A stretch of DNA of 64,000 nucleotides from Cellulomonas sp. Root930 (GCA_001429255.1 LMJI01000001.1:769882-833881), one strand, 5' to 3'. Shown: positions 15,302 through 25,478, numbered from the stretch's first letter. Notes: generated by a model from the letters alone, not told the origin. Numbers and translations are program-made.

Positions 15302-16681
15302 TCAGGACGCCGGCCAGGCCGCCTCGATGTTGTCGAGGGTCTCGGCGTCGGACTGGTTCTCCGCGATCCACGCGGTCATCTGCTTCCAGAACGCGTCGGC
15401 GCCGACGGCACCGGGCATCTGGTCGGACCCGTCGAACCGGAAGGTGTAGCTGTCGTCGGTCAGCAGGTCGAACGACAGCTTGTCGATCGGCGACTGCAGC
15501 AGCTCCGGGTCGAGGCCGCTGTTGGCGCTCAGCCAGCCCTGGCCGGTGGCTGCGGCCTTGGCGTTGGCCCACTCCGGGCTGGACAGGTACGCCTGGAAAG
15601 CCTGGACCTCGGGACGGTCCGCGAAGGCCGTCACGAACTCGCCACCGCCGAGCAGCGGCTTGTCGTCGGCCGACTCACCGGGCAGGTAGAAGGCGTAGAC
15701 GTCGCCGTCCTCGGCGACCGTCAGGCCCTCGTCCCAGTTGGCCTGGTAGAAGTTGGCCGCGCGGTGCAGGAAGCACGTCTGGTCCGGGATGCCGTTCGCC
15801 GACTCGTTCCACGGGGCCGTGGCGATGGACTGGACGTCGCCCAGGCCGCCGTTCACGTAGTCCGGGTTCTTCAGGATGCCGCCGACGGCCTCGAGGGCGG
15901 TCAGGACCTGCGGGTCGTTGAACGGGATCTCGTGGGTGACCCACTGGTCGTAGACCTCGGGGCCGGCCGTGCGGAGCAGCACGTCCTCCAGCCAGTCGGT
16001 GGCCGGCCAGCCGGTGGCGTCACCGGACTCGATGCCTGCGCACCACGGCTTGGCGTCGGGGAAGTCCGCCGCGATCGTGTCGGTGAGGGCAAGGAGGTCG
16101 TCCCACGTGGTGGGGATCTCGTAGCCGTTCTCCTCGAACGCGGCCGGGGAGTACCAGACGAACGACTTCACGTTGGCGCCCAGCGGCGTCGCGTAGAGAG
16201 TGCCGTCGACCGTGCCGTAGTTGACCCAGCCCTCGGTGTAGTACTCGTTCGCGTTGTCGATGACCGCCTGCGGTGCGGCGACGACCGTGTCCGGGTAGTC
16301 GGCGACGATCGACGCCAGGAAGCCGGGCTGCGGGATGTACGCGATGTCCGGCGGGTTGCCGGCCTGCAGACGGACGGGCAGCTGCGCCTCGAACTCACGC
16401 GACCCCTCGTACTCAATGGTCGCGCCCGTGCACTCCTCGAAGGGGATGTACGAGTCGGTCTGCTGGACCGACTCCGGGTCGACGATCGACGTGTACACGC
16501 TGATCGTCTTGCCCTCGAGGTCGCCGTACTGCTCGAACGCCGCACAGTCGGTCGAGCCGGAGGCGTCGTCGCCCCCACCGCCACCGTCGTCATCGCTCGA
16601 GCACGCTGTGAGAACCAGCGCGAGACTCGCCCCCGCCGCTGCCGCTGCCAGGTAGCTGCGGCGCCTGCGTGTGCCGTTCAT
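15302..16681 (-). CDS. Sugar ABC importer substrate-binding lipoprotein, AglE type
   Basis: A 459-residue extracellular solute-binding protein of family 1. It begins with a basic, hydrophobic signal and a lipobox LVLTAC (Cys at about residue 27), followed by a Ser/Asp/Gly linker, so it should be lipid-anchored outside the membrane. The C-terminal region with LSSPEWANAKAAATG, the SANSGLDPE stretch and MPGAVGADAFWKQM matches alpha-glucoside binding proteins. It is first in the importer operon. Palindromes of LacI type lie 50-80 bp upstream of the ATG. Confidence 0.92.
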   Translation of the reverse strand: MNGTRRRRSYLAAAAAGASLALVLTACSSDDDGGGGGDDASGSTDCAAFEQYGDLEGKTISVYTSIVDPESVQQTDSYIPFEECTGATIEYEGSREFEAQLPVRLQAGNPPDIAYIPQPGFLASIVADYPDTVVAAPQAVIDNANEYYTEGWVNYGTVDGTLYATPLGANVKSFVWYSPAAFEENGYEIPTTWDDLLALTDTIAADFPDAKPWCAGIESGDATGWPATDWLEDVLLRTAGPEVYDQWVTHEIPFNDPQVLTALEAVGGILKNPDYVNGGLGDVQSIATAPWNESANGIPDQTCFLHRAANFYQANWDEGLTVAEDGDVYAFYLPGESADDKPLLGGGEFVTAFADRPEVQAFQAYLSSPEWANAKAAATGQGWLSANSGLDPELLQSPIDKLSFDLLTDDSYTFRFDGSDQMPGAVGADAFWKQMTAWIAENQSDAETLDNIEAAWPAS

Positions 16682-16733
16682 GAGACCTCCACGTCGTCAT
16701 GCTCCGGTATGGCGCCGGCGGTTCCCCGGCGCC

Positions 16734-16763
16734 CTTGCAAGCGATGCAAGCCTTTACGCAAAG
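16734..16763 (-). promoter_or_regulatory. LacI-type operator pair upstream of the sugar importer
   Basis: CTTGCAAGCGATGCAAG (16734-16750) has CTTGCA/TGCAAG arms, and CTTTACGCAAAG (16752-16763) has CTTT/AAAG arms. Both have the CG-centred look of LacI-family operators and sit just upstream of the binding-protein gene. The regulator is not adjacent. Confidence 0.55.
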
Positions 16764-16903
16764 CAGACGCAACCGTTGGGACCGGGCAATACGGTCACGA
16801 TTGAGTCACAGGTCGACCTCGATGCAGGTGGACGACGGAAATCGTGCGGAAACACCCGCGGAACGCACGAGATCGTCAGCCGCGTGGACGGTCCACGGGG
16901 ACG

Positions 16904-17701
16904 TCAGACGAGCAGGCTGCGCAGGACCGCGAGGGCGCCGTCGTCGTCGATGGTGCCGGTGACCTCGTCGGCGGCCGCGCGGACCGCCTCGGGCGCGTGG
17001 CCCATGGCGACCCCGCGGGCCGCCCAGCGCAGCATCTGCACGTCGTTGCCGCCGTCGCCGATCGCGACGGTCGCGTGCGGCTGCACGCCGAGGTGCTGGC
17101 GCACCTCCTCGAGCGCGCTCGCCTTGGACACCCCGCCCGGGGTGAGGTCCAGCCACGCGGACCACCCGACGGCGTACTCGACCTCGTGCAGGCCGACGCG
17201 CTCGACGAGCTCGTGGAACTCCTCGGGCGTGCCCTGCGGGTTGCGGATGACCACGCGGGTGGCGGGCGTCGCGGTCAGCTCCTCCCAGGACACCACCTCG
17301 AGGTCGCCGGACAGCTCGCCGTCCGGGAAGTCGGCGGAGACCCGGAAGCCCAGGCCGAGGTCCTCGACGGCGAACAGCGCGTCGGGCAGCTCCATCGCGA
17401 TGGCCCGCAGCGCGGGGCCCGGGTCGAACGTGACCACCCGGACGATCTCGTAGCCGTTCTCCGCGGCGGGGTCGAGGCGGGCGGTGACCGCGCCGTTCGA
17501 GCAGACGACCCACCCCTCGGTGAGCCCGAGCTCCTGGGCCACCGCCGCGGCGGAGTGCACCCCGCGGCCGGTCGCCAGGACCACGTGCAGGCCCGAGTCG
17601 CGGACCTGCAGGACCGCCTCGCGCACCTCGTCGGAGATCGTGCCGTCGTAGGACATGAGGGTCCCGTCGACGTCGAGCGCCACGAGGCGGCAGCGGGTCA
17701 T
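16904..17701 (-). CDS. HAD-superfamily hydrolase, Cof type
   Basis: A 265-residue HAD phosphatase of the Cof/IIB subgroup. Motif I is [10 protein letters not shown] (residues 8-17, nucleophile Asp10), motif II is VVLATGRG, the motif III lysine is in [10 protein letters not shown] (about 196-205) and motif IV is [12 protein letters not shown] (about 217-228). These enzymes dephosphorylate sugar phosphates or flavin phosphates; the substrate is unknown. The ATG overlaps the serS stop (ATGA), so it is co-translated with serS. A long open frame continues upstream but is antisense or out of frame with serS. Confidence 0.9.
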   Translation of the reverse strand: MTRCRLVALDVDGTLMSYDGTISDEVREAVLQVRDSGLHVVLATGRGVHSAAAVAQELGLTEGWVVCSNGAVTARLDPAAENGYEIVRVVTFDPGPALRAIAMELPDALFAVEDLGLGFRVSADFPDGELSGDLEVVSWEELTATPATRVVIRNPQGTPEEFHELVERVGLHEVEYAVGWSAWLDLTPGGVSKASALEEVRQHLGVQPHATVAIGDGGNDVQMLRWAARGVAMGHAPEAVRAAADEVTGTIDDDGALAVLRSLLV

Positions 17702-18963
17702 CGCACCGGCTCCAGCACCTCGAGGCCGCCCAGGTACGGGCGCAGCCCTTCCGGGACGCGCACCGATCCGTCGGCCTGCTGGTGGTTCTCCAGGAGCGCG
17801 ACGATCCAGCGGGTGGTGGCCAGCGTGCCGTTGAGCGTGGCCACCGGGCGCATCGACCCGTCGGCCGTGCGCTCGCGGATGCCGAGGCGACGGGCCTGGA
17901 ACGTGGTGCAGTTCGAGGTGGACGTGAGCTCGAGGTACCGCTCCTGGCTGGGCAGCCACGCCTCGCAGTCGAACTTGCGGGCGGCGCTCGAGCCCAGGTC
18001 CCCGGCGGCGGTGTCGATCACGCGGTACGGCAGCTCCGCGAGCGCGAGCATCTCCTCCTCCCAGGCGAGGATGCGGCGGTGCTCGTCGAAGGCGTCCTCG
18101 ATCGTCGTGTAGGTGAAGGCCTCGACCTTGTGGAACTGGTGGACGCGGATGATCCCCCGGGTGTCCTTGCCGTACGAGCCGGCCTCGCGCCGGTAGCAGG
18201 CCGACCAGCCGGCGTACCGCTTGGGGCCCTTCGACAGGTCGAGGATCTCGCCCGAGTGGTAGCCCGCGAGCGCCACCTCGCTGGTGCCGACGAGGTACAG
18301 GTCGTCGGCCGGCAGGTGGTAGATCTCGTCCGCGTGGGCACCGAGGAAGCCCGTGCCGGCCATGATCTCCGGCTTGACCAGCGTCGGCGTGATGACCGGC
18401 GTGAACCCGGCGCTCAGGGCCTTGTCGACCGCGGCGTTCAGGAGCGCGAGCTCGAGGCGCGCGCCGATGCCGGTCAGGTAGTAGAACCGCGCGCCGGACA
18501 CCTTGGCCCCGCGCTCGGTGTCGATGGCCGCGAGGCCCTCGCCCAGCTCGAGGTGGTCCTTGACGGGGAAGTCGAAGTCGCGCGTCTCGCCGACGTACTT
18601 GAGGACCACGTAGTCGTCCTCGCCACCGGCGGGCACGCCCTCCTCGACGACGTTCGAGATCCGGCGGCTCAGCTCGGTGGCGCGCGTCTCGGCGGCGTCC
18701 GCGTCGGACTGCAGCCCCTTGACCTGCTCGGCCAGGTGCTTGGCACGGGTCAGCAGCGCCTTCTTCTCCTCGCCCTGCGCCTGCGCCACCAGCTTGCCCA
18801 GGGACTTCTGCTCGGCCCGCAGCGTCTCGAACTCGGTCAGCGCGGACCGCCGGAGCGCGTCGGCGCCCAGCACCTCGTCGACGAGGTGAGGGTCGTCGCC
18901 GCGCGCCACCTGGCTGGCCCGGACAAGGTCGGGATCCTCCCGCAGGAGCCGCAGATCGATCAC
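17698..18963 (-). CDS. serS: Seryl-tRNA synthetase
   Basis: A 421-residue class II synthetase that charges tRNA-Ser and tRNA-Sec with serine. It has the N-terminal antiparallel coiled-coil arm (about 30-105, rich in Lys/Glu/Ala) and then the catalytic core with [14 protein letters not shown]-type motif 2 context, [21 protein letters not shown] (motif 2, in pieces, about 255-275) and [16 protein letters not shown] (motif 3 region, about 378-393). GTG at 18963 follows TAGGGT by six bases, so the mRNA should be leaderless. The HAD gene is coupled downstream. Confidence 0.97.
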   Translation of the reverse strand: MIDLRLLREDPDLVRASQVARGDDPHLVDEVLGADALRRSALTEFETLRAEQKSLGKLVAQAQGEEKKALLTRAKHLAEQVKGLQSDADAAETRATELSRRISNVVEEGVPAGGEDDYVVLKYVGETRDFDFPVKDHLELGEGLAAIDTERGAKVSGARFYYLTGIGARLELALLNAAVDKALSAGFTPVITPTLVKPEIMAGTGFLGAHADEIYHLPADDLYLVGTSEVALAGYHSGEILDLSKGPKRYAGWSACYRREAGSYGKDTRGIIRVHQFHKVEAFTYTTIEDAFDEHRRILAWEEEMLALAELPYRVIDTAAGDLGSSAARKFDCEAWLPSQERYLELTSTSNCTTFQARRLGIRERTADGSMRPVATLNGTLATTRWIVALLENHQQADGSVRVPEGLRPYLGGLEVLEPVR

Positions 18964-18969
18964 CCAAGA

Positions 18970-18975
18970 ACCCTA
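18970..18975 (-). promoter_or_regulatory. -10 element (TAGGGT) of the serS leaderless promoter
   Basis: TAGGGT lies six bases before the serS GTG. The divergent diacylglycerol kinase gene also has a TANNNT element, 51 bp away, so two leaderless promoters stand back to back. Confidence 0.6.
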
Positions 18976-19025
18976 CAGACCCGCGGGTGACCACCCGAAC
19001 CGGGAGGGCGTGGCCTGGTGGGCCG

Positions 19026-19031
19026 TAGATT
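19026..19031 (+). promoter_or_regulatory. -10 element (TAGATT) of a leaderless promoter
   Basis: TAGATT lies six bases before the ATG of the diacylglycerol kinase gene. Confidence 0.6.
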
Positions 19032-19037
19032 CTGCCC

Positions 19038-20183
19038 ATGACATGGGAGGCGTGGGTGGCCGTGTGCGCGGCCGTCGCCGCGCTGTCCGCGCTCCTGCTG
19101 GTGCTCGTCCTGTGGTTGCGGCAGCGCGAGCTGCGTCGCCGGATCGAGTCGCCGCGGTCCGGGGCGAACGAGCGGGCGCTGCGGCTGGCACGGGACGTGG
19201 ACGAGACAGGGCAGCAGGTCGCGTTCGTCGCCAACCCCTCCAAGCAGGACGTCCCCGCGCTCCGGGCGGCGGTGCAGCGCGCGTGCGAGGAGCAGGGGCT
19301 GCCGGCGCCGCTGTGGTTCGAGACGACCATCGCCGACCCCGGCGTCGGCCAGGCGCGCAAGGCGATCGCGGAGGGCGCCGACGTCGTCGTCGCGATGGGC
19401 GGGGACGGCACGGTCCGGGCGGTGGCCGAGGGACTCGTCGGCACCGGGGTGCCCATGGGGCTGATGCCGCTGGGCACGGGGAACCTGCTGGCCCGCAACC
19501 TCGACCTGCCGCTCAGCGACCCGCTGGCCGCCATGCGGATCGCGCTCGAGGGACGGGACCGCACCATCGACGTCGGCTGGCTGCGGGTGCACCGGTGGGA
19601 GTCCGAGTCCGAGGACGACGACGACCCGGCGGACGAGGTCGACCTGCCGCGCGACCACATCTTCCTCGTGATCGCCGGCCTCGGGTTCGACGCCGCGATG
19701 GTGGCGGACACCGACGAGCACCTCAAGGCCCGGGTCGGCTGGATCGCCTACTTCGTCTCCGGCATGCGGCACCTGCACGGCCGCCGCACCCGCGTGCACG
19801 TCCGGCTCGACGACCAGCCGATGACGTCCACCCGGCTGCGCAGCCTGCTCATCGGCAACTGCGGAAAGCTGCCCGGCGGCATCACGCTCCTGCCCGACGC
19901 GCTGGTCGACGACGGGTGGCTGGACGTCGCGGCGATCGACACGCGCGGCGGGATCGCCGGGTGGGCGCAGCTGTTCGGCGAGGTGGTGCTGCAGGGCGCC
20001 GGTGTGCGCAACGACCTGCCGGCCAAGATCGGCCGCATCGACCACACCCGCGCGCAGGAGGTCCGCGTGGTGGTGCAGGGCGGCGAGCACGTGCAGGTGG
20101 ACGGCGACATCGTGGGCCGGGTGACCGAGCTGTCCGCTCGGGTGGACCACGCGGCGCTCGTGGTGCGGGTCGCCGCGACCTGA
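19038..20183 (+). CDS. Diacylglycerol/lipid kinase family protein
   Basis: A 381-residue protein with one N-terminal membrane helix (about 5-27) and a DAGK catalytic domain. ANPSKQ (about 64-69), the glycine-rich VVVAMGGDGTVRAVAEGL (about 118-135) and MPLGTGNLLARNLDLP (about 146-161) are the signature motifs for ATP binding and catalysis. Members phosphorylate diacylglycerol or related lipids, acting in phospholipid recycling. The membrane anchor is not universal in the family. It is divergent from serS and begins at a leaderless ATG. Confidence 0.9.
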   Translation: MTWEAWVAVCAAVAALSALLLVLVLWLRQRELRRRIESPRSGANERALRLARDVDETGQQVAFVANPSKQDVPALRAAVQRACEEQGLPAPLWFETTIADPGVGQARKAIAEGADVVVAMGGDGTVRAVAEGLVGTGVPMGLMPLGTGNLLARNLDLPLSDPLAAMRIALEGRDRTIDVGWLRVHRWESESEDDDDPADEVDLPRDHIFLVIAGLGFDAAMVADTDEHLKARVGWIAYFVSGMRHLHGRRTRVHVRLDDQPMTSTRLRSLLIGNCGKLPGGITLLPDALVDDGWLDVAAIDTRGGIAGWAQLFGEVVLQGAGVRNDLPAKIGRIDHTRAQEVRVVVQGGEHVQVDGDIVGRVTELSARVDHAALVVRVAAT

Positions 20184-20294
20184 TCCGGACGTCGACGGGC
20201 AACCCGGTCATCCACCCCCGCGGTGCTGGTCCCGACCGCTACGATCCCCGGCGAACGAGGCCGCGACGGCGCGGCTCGCACCGGAAGGACCCCC

Positions 20295-22136
20295 GTGACC
20301 ACCACCCTGCGCGCCGCCCTGTCGGCGGTCCTGCTGGCCGGCTTCTACGTCGTCGCGCTCGCGATCATCGTCGGCATGGGGGCCCTCAGCTGGTGGGCGT
20401 TCCAGTCCGACGCGGAGGCGGCCGCCGCCAAGCTCGGCTTCTTCACCGCGGCCATCGCCGTCGGCGTCGTCGTGGCGCTGTGGAAGGTCGCGCGGGCGCG
20501 CCCGGAGCCCGACGCGGGCCCGACGCTGACGCCCGCCGACGCGCCCGCGCTCTGGGAGACCGTCCGCGAGCTCGCCGCCGAGGCCGGCACCCGCGCACCC
20601 GACGACATCCGCCTCCTCCCGGACGTCAACGCGGCCGTCTCCGAGGACACCCGCCTGCTCGGTCTGGTCGGCGGCACCCGCCACCTCTACCTCGGGGTCC
20701 CGCTGCTGCAGACGCTCGACGTGGGCCAGCTCCGGTCGGTGCTCGCGCACGAGCTCGGCCACTACTCCCACAGCCACACCCGCCTCGGTCCGCTGACGTA
20801 CCGCGGCGGGCAGGCGATCGTCGCCACGCTCGAGCAGCTGTCCGGCAACGTGGTCGGCTGGTTCCTGCGCCTGTACGCGCGACTCTTCTTCGTCGTGTCC
20901 GCCGCCGTGAACCGTCGTCAGGAGCTCGAGGCGGACGAGCTCTCCGTGCGGATCGCCGGGCGCGCGACCGCGCAGAGCGCGCTGCGCGAGCTGCCCGTCG
21001 CGGACGCTGCCTGGTCGTTCTACCTGCACAACTACCTCGACGACGCGTGGGAGTCGGGGTACGCGCCGACCGCGCACGGCTTCTTCGGCGGCTTCGGGCA
21101 CCTGGTCACGGCGCGGACGGCCGAGCTGGCGGAGATGCGCGACGACGCGCCCCCGGCCGAGCAGTCGCGGTGGGACAGCCACCCGTCCATCGCCGTCCGC
21201 GTGGCGGCGATGGACCGCATGCCCGACGTGGCGGTGGGCCGGGACACGCGTCCGGCGTGGGCCCTGATCCCCGGCTTCGAGCGGCACGCCACCGAGCTGG
21301 CCGCCCGCGTCGTCAACGTCGAGGGCCGCACGCAGCTCGACTGGGAGGAGCTGACCGCCACCTCCCTCGTGCTCTCCCGTCAGCGGACCGCCGACATCGT
21401 GTACCGCGCGGCGGCCCGGGTGGCCGGCCAGCAGCGCGCGAACCTGGGCACCGTGCTGGACGTGGTCGCCGGTGGCCGGCGCGCCGAGCTGGAGAAGGAC
21501 CTCGGCACCGAGGGCGACCAGCTCGCCGACCTCGTGGAGCTGCTCGTCTCGCAGGCCGCCGTCCAGGCCGGGGTCGCGCGGTGGCAGCACTCGTGGAGCG
21601 GCCCCGCCCAGCTGGTGGACCGCGACGGCCAGGTGCTCGACCTGGCGCCGGTCGCGCGCGCCGCACTGCAGCCGGAGACCGCCGACGCCGCCCGCGCGCG
21701 GCTGGCCGAGATCGGTGTCGACGTCACGTCCACCGGCCAGGTCGCCGACTCCGCCACAGCCCACGGCGGCGAGGTGCTCGGCGGGCTGGCGAGCGTGAAG
21801 GTCGACGGCGCGAAGCACGACGTGATCGTGCTCGACATCGGCATCATCCTCGTGCCGACGCCGAAGAAGGACGAGTACGGCAAGGCGCGGATGATCTCGC
21901 TGCTGCAGTCGGGGTCGGTCGTGCAGCTCGCGTCCTACCACCGGTTCCTCGCCTACGAGCAGATCGCCACCGCGCGCATCGTGAAGCGGACCCCCCTGCA
22001 GGCCGAGCTCACCCTGCACGACGGCCGGACGGTGTCCCTCAAGGAGACGTGGACGGGCGAGACGCTCGACAAGGAGAGCTCGCTGCGGCTCCTCGAGCGC
22101 CTGCTCGCGTACGAGCCCGAGGGCGCGCAGCCCTGA
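20295..22136 (+). CDS. M48 family membrane metallopeptidase
   Basis: A 613-residue membrane protease. Two N-terminal helices (about 10-32 and 48-64) precede the zinc motif LAHELGHYSHSH (HELGH at 152-156) and the downstream Glu in RRQELEADELS (about 215-222), the third zinc ligand, as in HtpX/Oma1 peptidases. The final 250 residues, with a second hydrophobic stretch, are not part of the protease core and are unidentified. GTG at 20295 is preceded by GGAAGGA. It likely degrades or trims membrane proteins under stress. Confidence 0.88.
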   Translation: MTTTLRAALSAVLLAGFYVVALAIIVGMGALSWWAFQSDAEAAAAKLGFFTAAIAVGVVVALWKVARARPEPDAGPTLTPADAPALWETVRELAAEAGTRAPDDIRLLPDVNAAVSEDTRLLGLVGGTRHLYLGVPLLQTLDVGQLRSVLAHELGHYSHSHTRLGPLTYRGGQAIVATLEQLSGNVVGWFLRLYARLFFVVSAAVNRRQELEADELSVRIAGRATAQSALRELPVADAAWSFYLHNYLDDAWESGYAPTAHGFFGGFGHLVTARTAELAEMRDDAPPAEQSRWDSHPSIAVRVAAMDRMPDVAVGRDTRPAWALIPGFERHATELAARVVNVEGRTQLDWEELTATSLVLSRQRTADIVYRAAARVAGQQRANLGTVLDVVAGGRRAELEKDLGTEGDQLADLVELLVSQAAVQAGVARWQHSWSGPAQLVDRDGQVLDLAPVARAALQPETADAARARLAEIGVDVTSTGQVADSATAHGGEVLGGLASVKVDGAKHDVIVLDIGIILVPTPKKDEYGKARMISLLQSGSVVQLASYHRFLAYEQIATARIVKRTPLQAELTLHDGRTVSLKETWTGETLDKESSLRLLERLLAYEPEGAQP

Positions 22137-22139
22137 CCC

Positions 22140-23087
22140 TCAGGTGGACGAGCCGCCCCGGAGCGCCTGCAGCCACGCGCGAGCGCCGACGAAGTCGGTG
22201 TCCGCGGTGCCCACGTGCACGGTCGGCTCGACCGCGTCGGCCCGCGGGTAGGAGCCGAGGAACCGCACGAACGGGCAGCGACGGCGCAGGCCCATGACGG
22301 CCTCACCGACGCGCTCGTCGGTGATGTGGCCCTCGGCGTCGAGGGAGAACGAGTAGCGGCCGAGGGCGTCCCCGATGGGGCGGGACTCGATCCGGGACAG
22401 GTTCACGCCCCGGACCGCGAACTGCTCGAGCATGGCGAGCAGCGCGCCCGCCTCGTTGTCGGGCAGGTGCACGACCAGGGTCGTCTTGTCCGCGCCGGTG
22501 GGCGGCGGCACGTGGCCGGGGTGCCCGACCACGACGAACCGGGTCTGCGCCGAGACGTTGTCGGCGATGTGCTCGGCCAGCGGGACCAGGCCGTACGAGT
22601 CGACCGCAGCAGGCGGCACCAGCGCGGCGTCGAAGCCCAGCTCGGCCCCACCCGCCGCGATGAGCGCCGCGGGAGCCGTGTTGGACGTCGCCGGCACGTG
22701 CACCACGGACGGCAGGTGGTGCGCCAGCCAGCGTCGGCACTGCACCCACGCGTGCGGGTGCGCGGAGATCCGCCGCACGTCCGCGAGCCGGACCCCGGGC
22801 GCCGCGGCCAGCGTGAACTGCACCGGCACGAGCATCTCGCGCAGGATCACCAGGGGATCGCCCGCGGCCAGGCTGTCGAGCGTGGCCGTGACCCCGCCCT
22901 CGACGGTGCTCTCGATGGCCACCACGGCGAAGTCGGCCTCGCCCGTGCGGACGGCGTCGATGGCCGACGCCACGTCGGACACCGGGAGGTCGACGCACTC
23001 GCCCGCGGGCGCGACCTGGCGCAGCGCGGCCTCGGTGAACGTGCCGGCCGGACCCAGGTAGGCGTACCGCGGTAGGCCCTCGGACAT
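22140..23087 (-). CDS. pheA: Prephenate dehydratase
   Basis: A 315-residue monofunctional prephenate dehydratase converting prephenate to phenylpyruvate for phenylalanine synthesis. The catalytic domain begins YLGPAGTFTEAAL (residues 9-21) and contains VVAIESTVEGGV (about 56-67) and the S/T-rich TSNTAPAA near residue 145. The ACT regulatory domain holds the ESRPIGDALGRYSFSLDAEG stretch (about 237-256), where phenylalanine binds. GGGAGGGA lies before the ATG. It is convergent with the M48 gene, with three bases between stops. Confidence 0.95.
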   Translation of the reverse strand: MSEGLPRYAYLGPAGTFTEAALRQVAPAGECVDLPVSDVASAIDAVRTGEADFAVVAIESTVEGGVTATLDSLAAGDPLVILREMLVPVQFTLAAAPGVRLADVRRISAHPHAWVQCRRWLAHHLPSVVHVPATSNTAPAALIAAGGAELGFDAALVPPAAVDSYGLVPLAEHIADNVSAQTRFVVVGHPGHVPPPTGADKTTLVVHLPDNEAGALLAMLEQFAVRGVNLSRIESRPIGDALGRYSFSLDAEGHITDERVGEAVMGLRRRCPFVRFLGSYPRADAVEPTVHVGTADTDFVGARAWLQALRGGSST

Positions 23088-23165
23088 GGCGTCCCTCCCG
23101 TGCAGATGATGTGCACGCTGCACGGATACCCCGCAGCGCCGCCGGGGTCGAGGGTAGTGCGCCCG

Positions 23166-23171
23166 TAGGCT
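23166..23171 (+). promoter_or_regulatory. -10 element (TAGGCT) of a leaderless promoter
   Basis: TAGGCT lies six bases before the GTG of the phosphatase-like membrane protein gene. Confidence 0.6.
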
Positions 23172-23177
23172 GGAACG

Positions 23178-25478
23178 GTGCTGACCCCTGCCCGCCCGCG
23201 CGCGTCCCTGCTTCGCGGCGCGGTGCTCTCCCTGGTGCTGAGCCTGGCGGGCATCCTCCTGGCGACCCCCGCCCAGGCGGCAGACGAGCCTCCGGTCCTC
23301 CTCGTCGGCATGACCGGGGTGCGCTGGGACGACGTCACCACCCTGACCACCCCAGCCCTGTGGAGCATGTCCCGGGAGGGCTCGATCGGTCTGGTCGCCG
23401 CCCGGAGCGTCGCGTCCCGGTCCTGCCCCGCGGACGGCTGGCTGGCGGTCTCCACCGGGACCCGCGCGGCCGACCTGCGGGCCGACGACGGCACGTGCCG
23501 CACCCTGCGCGACCCCGGCGAGAGCGGCGAGGTGCCGGGCTGGGACGACTACGTCGCGGCGGCCGACGCCGAGTCGTACGGCGCCACCCCCGGGCTGTTC
23601 GGGGACATGCTCGCGGAGGCCGGTTCCGCCGTCACCGGGATCGGTCCCGGGGCGGCCATCGCGCTCGCGGACACCGACGGCATCCCGGTGGGCACCCACG
23701 AGACCCTCCCGACGAACTCCCTCGGCCTCACCCGCGCGGTGCGCGACGCCCTCGACGCGTCGCAGCTCGTGGTCGTCGACGCCGGCTCGCTGCGCGACCC
23801 CGGGTACGCCACGACGGCCCGGCCCAGCACCCCGCAGCCCACCGAGACCGCGCCGGGGGACGTCCTCGAGGAGCCGACCCCGCCCGAGGTGTCCACGCCC
23901 GACGCGATCACCGAGCCGTCCCGGGCACTCCAGGCGCAGGTCATCGACGCCCGGATCGGCGCCGCCATCGCCGGCGCCCAGCGCTCCGGTGCGACCGTGC
24001 TCGTGGTCTCGCTCGCCGACTCCGGGCGCACCGCGCTCCAGCTCGCCGCCGCCACCGGGCTCGCGCCGAACGGTGAGGAGTACGCCGACAGCCTGCTGAC
24101 CTCGGGCTCCACGCGGCAGGCGGGCGTGCTGCAGACCGTCGACGTGACGCCGACCCTGCTGGCGGGGATCGGGCTGGACAACAGCGCCGCGGCCCTCAGC
24201 GGAGCGGAGATCCTGCCCGGCCCGCCGACGTCCGCGGCGACCGCCCGCGTCGCGCACCTGCTGGACGTCCAGCGCCACGCCACCATGGTCACGCGGGTGA
24301 GCGGTGCCTTCTCGACCCGGCTGGTGCTCATCCAGGCGGTCCTGTTCATCGCCGCCGCGATCATCCTCACGCGCACCGGCCGTTCCGACCGCCCGCCCCT
24401 GCGTCCCGCGCTGCGCGTGCTGCAGGTCTCCGCGCTCGCCCTGGCCGCCGCGCCGGTGGCCTCCTTCCTCACCAACACCGTCCCGTGGTGGCGCTCGAGC
24501 ATGCCGGTCACCGCGTTCTGGTGGGTGCTGCTCGGCTGGATCGCCGTCATCACGGTCCTCGCCCTGGTGGGACCGTGGCGGCGCAACCTGCTGGGCCCCG
24601 CGGGGCTCGTCGCGGGTGTGACCGTGGCCGTGCTGGTGGTCGACGCCTGCACCGGCTCCACGCTGGTGATCGACTCCCCGATGGGCGCCCACCGGATCCT
24701 CGCGGCCCGGTTCTACGGGATGAGCAACCAGGCGTTCGCGCTCCTGACGGCGGCCGGCCTGCTGCTCGCCGTCGCCATCGCCGACCCGCTCCTGCGGCGC
24801 GGCCGGCGGGGGCTCGCGACCGCCGTCGTCGCCGGGCTCGGCCTGCTGCTCGTGGTCGTCGACGGCGCCCCGGGTCTGGGCAGCGACTTCGGCGGCCCGC
24901 CCGCCCTGATCCTCGCGTTCGCGATGCTGACCATCGTGGTGAGCGGCCGGCAGGTCAGCTGGAGGTGGATCGGGCTGATCGCGCTGGTCGGCGTCGTGGT
25001 GGTCGGCGGGTTCGCGGTCCTCGACTGGATGCGTCCGGCAGCCGACCGCACGCACCTCGGCCGGTTCTTCGCCACCGTGCTCGACGGCGGGCTGTGGGAC
25101 GTCGTCGGGCGGAAGATCGCCGTGAACCTGCGCGTGCTGACGTCCTGGCGGTACCTCGTCACCGCGATCGGAGGCATCGCGCTCACGTGGCTCGTCGTCG
25201 TGGGCGGCCGGCCGCGGCGCGGCGAGCTGATGGGCACCGGCAGCCCCCTGGCCGGGCTGACCCGCGCGGTTCCCCTGCTCCGGCCGGCGTTCGCGGCGAT
25301 CGCCGCTGCGCTGACGGTCGGCTTCCTCATGAACGACTCGGGCATCGTCGTGCCGGCGACGGGCATCGCGGTCGCGGTCCCGTGCCTGGTCGCGGCGGCC
25401 GCGCAGTGGCGGCTCGGGGCACCGGACGGGGAGCTGGCCCCCGCGGAGCCCGCGAAGGAACCCGCGCGCGCCGACTAG
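23178..25478 (+). CDS. Secreted-domain membrane protein, alkaline-phosphatase-like
   Basis: A 766-residue protein. A signal sequence (about 1-34, ending TPAQA) leads into an extracytoplasmic domain (about 35-375) opening PPVLLVGMTGVRWDDVTT, similar to the first metal site of the alkaline phosphatase superfamily. About nine or ten membrane helices follow (from about 380). The substrate is unknown. Its stop shares CTAG with a convergent GT2 glycosyltransferase gene, and the pair may act together on a cell-envelope polymer, which is inference from position. The start is GTG behind a TAGGCT -10 element. The enzymatic assignment is tentative because the other metal ligands were not traced. Confidence 0.75.
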   Translation: MLTPARPRASLLRGAVLSLVLSLAGILLATPAQAADEPPVLLVGMTGVRWDDVTTLTTPALWSMSREGSIGLVAARSVASRSCPADGWLAVSTGTRAADLRADDGTCRTLRDPGESGEVPGWDDYVAAADAESYGATPGLFGDMLAEAGSAVTGIGPGAAIALADTDGIPVGTHETLPTNSLGLTRAVRDALDASQLVVVDAGSLRDPGYATTARPSTPQPTETAPGDVLEEPTPPEVSTPDAITEPSRALQAQVIDARIGAAIAGAQRSGATVLVVSLADSGRTALQLAAATGLAPNGEEYADSLLTSGSTRQAGVLQTVDVTPTLLAGIGLDNSAAALSGAEILPGPPTSAATARVAHLLDVQRHATMVTRVSGAFSTRLVLIQAVLFIAAAIILTRTGRSDRPPLRPALRVLQVSALALAAAPVASFLTNTVPWWRSSMPVTAFWWVLLGWIAVITVLALVGPWRRNLLGPAGLVAGVTVAVLVVDACTGSTLVIDSPMGAHRILAARFYGMSNQAFALLTAAGLLLAVAIADPLLRRGRRGLATAVVAGLGLLLVVVDGAPGLGSDFGGPPALILAFAMLTIVVSGRQVSWRWIGLIALVGVVVVGGFAVLDWMRPAADRTHLGRFFATVLDGGLWDVVGRKIAVNLRVLTSWRYLVTAIGGIALTWLVVVGGRPRRGELMGTGSPLAGLTRAVPLLRPAFAAIAAALTVGFLMNDSGIVVPATGIAVAVPCLVAAAAQWRLGAPDGELAPAEPAKEPARAD

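Noticed and set aside
16904-19726. The HAD hydrolase as the end of a 940-residue fusion
   Set aside because: The upstream frame overlaps serS in another frame. The ATG overlapping the serS stop gives a complete HAD protein of normal length.
22140-25055. A pheA reading frame extended upstream to about 970 codons
   Set aside because: The extension lies antisense to the phosphatase-like gene and is low-complexity; the ATG at 23087 has a good ribosome binding site and begins at the family start.
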